DNA from: Pseudomonadota bacterium
Lineage (GTDB): Bacteria > Pseudomonadota > Alphaproteobacteria > Rhizobiales > Methylopilaceae
DNA: 8,949 bases
Direction: 5' to 3'
Assembly: GCA_023430145.1 (NCBI GenBank)
Contig: JAEZCD010000366.1
Location: 1 to 8,949, forward strand
A model generated the notes under the pieces. The model did no database searches, was not told where the DNA came from, and saw nothing but the letters and a program-made list of their open reading frames with translations. The position numbers and the translations under genes are program-made. Each line of letters begins with the position of its first letter. Positions within the stretch are counted from its first letter, which is position 1. Below are positions 1-8,949 of this stretch, in pieces.

Positions 1-125
1 GCCCCGCCCGTCTCCGCCAGCACCTTCGTGATCGCCGCCGTCAGCGACGTCTTGCCGTGGTCGACGTGACCGATCGTGCCGATGTTGCAGTGCGGCTTCG
101 TCCGCGCAAACTTCTCTTTGGCCAT
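1..125 (-). CDS. tuf: Elongation factor Tu, N-terminal fragment (cut by window edge)
   Basis: EF-Tu is the cytoplasmic GTPase that carries aminoacyl-tRNA to the ribosomal A site. Only the first 41 codons are visible, starting MAKEKFARTKPHCNIGTIGH. The G1 P-loop GHVDHGKT is complete at residues 19-26, and the helix that follows (SLTAAITKVLAE) is typical of the family. The other GTPase motifs and domains 2 and 3 lie beyond the left edge. The start at 125 gives the conserved MAKEKF N-terminus. Upstream, AGGA (141-138) is a rather distant Shine-Dalgarno match. The gene sits 49 nt after fusA, the usual last position of the str operon, so it is probably cotranscribed with rpsL-rpsG-fusA. Alphaproteobacteria often carry a second tuf copy elsewhere; this window cannot tell whether that is so here. 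Confidence 0.97.
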   Translation of the reverse strand, partial: MAKEKFARTKPHCNIGTIGHVDHGKTSLTAAITKVLAETGG

Positions 126-174
126 AGCGGAGCTCTGTCCTGTCCTGGATTGTCGTGCGCCCGGGCTCTGCGGC

Positions 175-2250
<2,076 letters not shown>

Positions 2251-2274
2251 GTCCTAAGCTCCGTCCTGCCCCGG

Positions 2275-2745
2275 TCACCAGCGATAGTGGGAGAAGGCGC
2301 GGTTCGCCTCCGCCATGCGATGGGTGTCTTCGCGCTTCTTGACCGCGTTGCCGCGGTTGTTGGAGGCATCGATCAGCTCGTTGGAGAGCCGGTCGATCAT
2401 CGTCTTCTCGTTGCGGGCCCGCGAGGCGGTCAGGAGCCAGCGGATGGCGAGCGCCTGGCGGCGGTCCGGCCGCACCTCGACGGGCACCTGGTAGGTGGCG
2501 CCGCCGACGCGCCGCGACCGCACCTCGATCGAGGGAGCGACGTTGTCGAGCGCCTGATGGAAGACGGTCACGGGGTTCTGCTTGACGCGCGCCTCGATCG
2601 ACTCGAAGGCGCCGTAGACGATGCTCTCGGCGACGGACTTCTTGCCGTCATGCATGACGACGTTCATGAACTTGGTGACGACGACGTCACCGAATTTCGG
2701 GTCCGGAAAAATCTCGCGCTTGTCGGCGCGGTGTCGGCGGGACAT
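2275..2745 (-). CDS. rpsG: 30S ribosomal protein S7 (156 aa, complete)
   Basis: S7 binds the 3' major domain of 16S rRNA, nucleates assembly of the 30S head and contacts the E-site tRNA. The N-terminal RNA-binding arm MSRRHRADKREIFPDPKFGD is followed by the conserved block VVVTKFMNVVMHDGKKSVAE (21-40). The beta-hairpin EVRSRRVGGATYQVPVEV (74-91) and the C-terminal helices ending AFSHYRW (150-156) complete the protein. 156 residues is a standard bacterial length. An upstream in-frame ATG at 2811 would add 22 residues (MDGIPRNSPAPAQAP...). I rejected it because MSRRHRA is the family N-terminus and AAGGA sits 7 nt before this ATG. The stop is TGA. In E. coli, S7 represses its own operon by binding the rpsL-rpsG junction. 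Here that junction is unusually long and hairpin-rich, and is described separately. Confidence 0.98.
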   Translation of the reverse strand: MSRRHRADKREIFPDPKFGDVVVTKFMNVVMHDGKKSVAESIVYGAFESIEARVKQNPVTVFHQALDNVAPSIEVRSRRVGGATYQVPVEVRPDRRQALAIRWLLTASRARNEKTMIDRLSNELIDASNNRGNAVKKREDTHRMAEANRAFSHYRW

Positions 2746-2752
2746 GGCGTCG

Positions 2753-2757
2753 TCCTT
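2753..2757 (-). promoter_or_regulatory. Shine-Dalgarno site that sets the rpsG start
   Basis: AAGGA lies 7 nt upstream of the ATG at 2745. It supports that start over the in-frame ATG at 2811. Confidence 0.7.
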
Positions 2758-2770
2758 GGTTCGTCTCGGT

Positions 2771-2782
2771 GCCTGCGCAGGC
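2771..2782. repeat. 12-bp perfect palindrome GCCTGCGCAGGC
   Basis: The palindrome lies in the rpsL-rpsG gap, 26 nt upstream of the rpsG start. Its inner 10 bp, CCTGCGCAGG, also form the core of the 14-bp palindrome at 3574-3587 upstream of rpsL. In RNA it could form a short GC stem with a GCGC-type loop, close to the rpsG ribosome binding site. The function is unknown. Confidence 0.5.
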
Positions 2783-2810
2783 GCAGGTGAATTTCTCGGG
2801 ATGCCGTCCA

Positions 2811-2824
2811 CCGCCGAGCGGCGG
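2811..2824 (-). other. GC hairpin CCGCC-GCTC-GGCGG
   Basis: A 5-bp perfect stem with a 4-nt loop in the rpsL-rpsG intercistronic RNA. No U-run follows. It is short enough to be chance in GC-rich DNA and gains weight only from the neighbouring hairpins. Confidence 0.3.
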
Positions 2825-2829
2825 ACGCC

Positions 2830-2868
2830 TCACTCTCCGTCGTCCTCCACGAAGGGCGGAGGACCCAT
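2830..2868 (-). CDS. Possible 12-codon leader peptide between rpsL and rpsG
   Basis: A minimal open frame reads MGPPPFVEDDGE and ends in TGA. A purine-rich GGAAGGAAG lies directly before the ATG, closer than an ideal Shine-Dalgarno spacing. The frame spans the 7-bp hairpin at 2842-2864, and the Pro-Pro-Pro run is encoded in the first arm and loop of that hairpin. Polyproline runs stall ribosomes that lack EF-P, so a regulatory peptide is conceivable. However, a 12-codon frame is readily produced by chance and I see no other support. The call is speculative. Confidence 0.12.
   Translation of the reverse strand: MGPPPFVEDDGE
2842..2864 (-). other. Perfect 7-bp hairpin in rpsL-rpsG gap
   Basis: On the transcript the arms are GTCCTCC and GGAGGAC around the 9-nt loop GCCCTTCGT. 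The second arm contains GGAGG, a perfect Shine-Dalgarno-like sequence that is sequestered when the stem forms. No start codon stands at the right distance after it (GACGACGGAGAGTGAGG follows), so this need not be a ribosome binding site. There is no T-run, hence not an intrinsic terminator. It is the strongest of the secondary structures in this gap. Confidence 0.45.
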
Positions 2869-2937
2869 CTTCCTTCCGGCGGCGCGCCCGGCGCTCCGTC
2901 CGGATGACCTCTTCGCGAGCTGTCGCCCGCTACGGGG

Positions 2938-3309
2938 TCACTTCGGCCGCTTGGCGCCGTACTTGGAGCGGCGCTGCTTGCGGTTCTTGACGCCCTGCGC
3001 GTCGAGCACGCCGCGCAGGATGTGGTAACGCACGCCCGGCAGGTCTTTCACGCGGCCGCCGCGGATCATGACGACCGAGTGCTCCTGCAGATTGTGGCCC
3101 TCGCCCGGTATGTAGCCGATGACCTCGTAGCCGTTCGTCAGCCGCACCTTGGCGACCTTGCGCAGCGCCGAGTTCGGCTTCTTCGGCGTCGTCGTGTAGA
3201 CGCGCGTGCAGACGCCGCGCTTCTGCGGGCAGGCTTCGAGATGCCGCGCCTTCTCCCGGTAAACCGGGCTCGTTCGCGGCTTCCGGATCAACTGACTGAT
3301 CGTCGGCAT
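2938..3309 (-). CDS. rpsL: 30S ribosomal protein S12 (123 aa, complete)
   Basis: S12 sits at the decoding centre of the 30S subunit and helps monitor codon-anticodon pairing. The sequence shows MPTISQLIRKPR, then CPQKRGVCTRVYTTTPKKPN (27-46), the loop GEGHNLQEHSVVMIRGGRVK (69-88), DLPGVRYH, and a basic tail ending SKYGAKRPK. Lys43 and Lys88, the classic streptomycin-resistance positions, are both wild type. Asp89, the residue methylthiolated by RimO in E. coli, is present. Residues 21-24 read ARHL where many bacteria have VPAL. An in-frame ATG at 3438 would add 43 residues with no S12 similarity, so the start at 3309 is preferred. GGTGG lies 11 nt upstream of it, a modest ribosome binding site. 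The stop is TGA. rpsL is the first gene of the str operon, with its own upstream promoter region and a 192-nt gap before rpsG. Confidence 0.98.
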   Translation of the reverse strand: MPTISQLIRKPRTSPVYREKARHLEACPQKRGVCTRVYTTTPKKPNSALRKVAKVRLTNGYEVIGYIPGEGHNLQEHSVVMIRGGRVKDLPGVRYHILRGVLDAQGVKNRKQRRSKYGAKRPK

Positions 3310-3530
3310 GCGTTCGTCCGCCACCTTCGTGCCGTTGCGGGACAGGTCCACGCAAAAGGAAACTGCGCCGACGACCGGGCACCCGGACCGGCGGCGCTTG
3401 CTAAGCAGAGGACCGCGGCGCGGGAGCGCCGAGGTCATGACCCTCGAACTGACTTTGGTCAGCGACAGCGTCCAAGCCGATGATTCCGCGCCAAAGGCGC
3501 CGAAGCGAGGCTTACCGCCTGTCGGAAAGT
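3310..3530 (-). promoter_or_regulatory. Predicted 5' leader of the str operon mRNA
   Basis: If transcription begins near 3530, about 220 nt of untranslated RNA precede rpsL. I see no conserved gene in it. It contains a hairpin at 3504-3484 (GCGCC-TTT-GGCGC, extended past one G-G mismatch by TTC/GAA), a hairpin at 3462-3449 (CTGAC-CAAA-GTCAG), and the 10-bp palindrome GGTCATGACC at 3442-3433, which includes the ATG at 3438. None has a terminator U-run. A leader this long suggests post-transcriptional control, but I do not recognise a known riboswitch or ribosomal-protein leader. Confidence 0.35.
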
Positions 3531-3536
3531 GCGCGG

Positions 3537-3565
3537 AACCTAATCGCGGCGCCCCGGCCCGTCAA
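3537..3565 (-). promoter_or_regulatory. Candidate sigma-70-type promoter of the str operon
   Basis: A -35 box TTGACG (3565-3560) and a -10 box TAGGTT (3542-3537) are separated by an optimal 17 bp. The -35 matches the consensus in five of six positions. The -10 keeps the three most conserved bases (TA...T). The six bases after it are CCGCGC, followed by an A at 3530 that would be a natural start site. A GC-rich discriminator is characteristic of promoters for ribosomal components that are shut down by ppGpp. The site lies downstream of the rpoC terminator and upstream of rpsL, where a promoter is needed. It is predicted only by motif. Confidence 0.55.
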
Positions 3566-3573
3566 CCCCGAAA

Positions 3574-3587
3574 GCCCTGCGCAGGGC
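3574..3587. repeat. 14-bp perfect palindrome GCCCTGCGCAGGGC upstream of the str promoter
   Basis: The palindrome ends 8 bp upstream of the -35 box. On the minus strand it could form a 5-bp stem (GCCCT/AGGGC) with a GCGC loop followed by TTT, a weak terminator-like shape that might back up the main rpoC terminator. As DNA it could instead be an operator or activator site. Its core CCTGCGCAGG recurs at 2772-2781. Confidence 0.5.
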
Positions 3588-3590
3588 GCA

Positions 3591-3612
3591 TCCGGCAGGT
3601 TAATTTCCGGCA
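3591..3612. repeat. Short direct repeat TGCCGGA-N8-TGCCGGA upstream of the str promoter
   Basis: Two identical 7-bp copies (minus strand TGCCGGA, at 3612-3606 and 3597-3591) are separated by the AT-rich spacer AATTAACC, with start-to-start spacing of 15 bp. They would lie about 61 to 82 bp upstream of the predicted transcription start, a position suited to an activator or an upstream AT element. No regulator is identified. Confidence 0.35.
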
Positions 3613-3649
3613 ATCCTCCGCTCGGGGGAAGTCGCCGCCGCCTCGACGG

Positions 3650-3679
3650 AAGAAAAAGGGCCGCCCGGAGGCGGCCCTT
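3650..3679 (-). terminator. Intrinsic terminator of rpoBC
   Basis: On the minus strand an 8-bp perfect stem GGGCCGCC-TCCG-GGCGGCCC, extendable by two A-T pairs, is followed by TTTTTCTT. It starts 27 nt after the rpoC stop codon. This is a textbook Rho-independent terminator. It separates rpoBC transcription from the rpsL operon, so rpsL-rpsG-fusA-tuf should depend largely on its own promoter. Confidence 0.92.
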
Positions 3680-3706
3680 GCGTCGTTCTCAGACTGCCGC
3701 CCTGCC

Positions 3707-7897
<4,191 letters not shown>

Positions 7898-7903
7898 CGT
7901 CTT

Positions 7904-7908
7904 CTCCT
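7904..7908 (-). promoter_or_regulatory. Shine-Dalgarno site of rpoC
   Basis: AGGAG lies 6 nt before the ATG at 7897. It is the best match to the anti-Shine-Dalgarno among the genes here and confirms the MNQEV start. Confidence 0.75.
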
Positions 7909-8007
7909 AGCCGGTCGGGCCGACGACATCGGCGGCCGGACCCGGCGAAATGAAACCTGCGACGGCCGGATCACGCAGAGCCGGCCGCATGGCGAATGTC
8001 GGCGGCG

Positions 8008-8949
<942 letters not shown>

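Larger units (their letters stand above)
2746..2937 (-). promoter_or_regulatory. Long rpsL-rpsG intercistronic region, candidate S7 feedback site
   Basis: This 192-nt gap separates the rpsL stop from the rpsG start inside what should be one transcript. I see no conserved gene in it. Reading along the mRNA, it contains a 7-bp perfect hairpin (2864-2842), a 5-bp GC hairpin (2824-2811) and a 12-bp palindrome (2782-2771), then the rpsG Shine-Dalgarno. None is followed by a U-run, so none looks like an intrinsic terminator. In E. coli the shorter rpsL-rpsG junction is the known target for S7 translational repression. Assigning that role here is inference from position and structure, since I cannot fold or align it. 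Confidence 0.4.

Noticed and set aside
126..174. Possible terminator or promoter between fusA and tuf
   Set aside because: The 49-nt gap has only a short AGGACAGGACAG repeat near the tuf ribosome binding site, with no hairpin plus T-run and no clear -35/-10 pair.
2275..2811. rpsG starting at the ATG at 2811 (178 aa)
   Set aside because: The extra 22 residues are not S7-like. The ATG at 2745 gives the conserved MSRRHRA start with AAGGA 7 nt upstream.
2938..3309. Streptomycin-resistance substitution in S12
   Set aside because: Lys43 and Lys88 are both the wild-type residues and the surrounding motifs are unchanged.
2938..3438. rpsL starting at the ATG at 3438 (166 aa)
   Set aside because: The extra 43 residues have no S12 similarity. 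MPTISQLIRK at 3309 is the family N-terminus and gives the usual 123 aa.
7898..8007. Possible regulatory element or terminator between rpoB and rpoC
   Set aside because: The 110 nt contain repeated CGGCCGG words but no stable stem with a T-run and no convincing promoter. I see only the rpoC ribosome binding site.

Overview
The window is a conserved housekeeping segment read entirely from the minus strand. In transcription order (right to left) it holds the 3' end of rpoB, all of rpoC, then rpsL, rpsG and fusA, and the first 41 codons of tuf. The base composition is strongly GC-rich. The proteins look alphaproteobacterial: RpoC begins MNQEVLNIFGPQ, EF-G begins MARSHPIEDYRNFGIMAHID, and S12 ends SKYGAKRPK. 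I cannot fix the order or genus from this stretch, because these proteins are too conserved.

Layout. 8949-8008 is the C-terminal third of the RNA polymerase beta subunit. After a 110-nt gap, 7897-3707 encodes the complete 1396-residue beta' subunit. A strong intrinsic terminator (3679-3650) follows 27 nt after the rpoC stop and closes the rpoBC unit. 3649-3310 has no gene. It holds a candidate promoter region for the str operon: a direct repeat, a 14-bp palindrome, and a TTGACG-17-TAGGTT promoter with a GC-rich discriminator. An untranslated leader of about 220 nt follows. The str operon then runs rpsL (3309-2938), a long 192-nt intercistronic region with hairpins, rpsG (2745-2275), a 24-nt gap, fusA (2250-175), a 49-nt gap, and tuf (from 125, running off the left edge).

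Together the genes make the catalytic core of RNA polymerase, two proteins of the 30S subunit (S12 at the decoding centre, S7 as the primary binder of the 16S 3' domain), and the two GTPase elongation factors of translation. The protein sequences look intact and canonical. I see no mobile element, tRNA, rRNA, CRISPR array, defence gene or unknown gene. What merits a second look lies in the two longer non-coding stretches around rpsL. They share a 10-bp palindromic core and carry the probable growth-rate and feedback control of the operon. I did not find a new biological system here.
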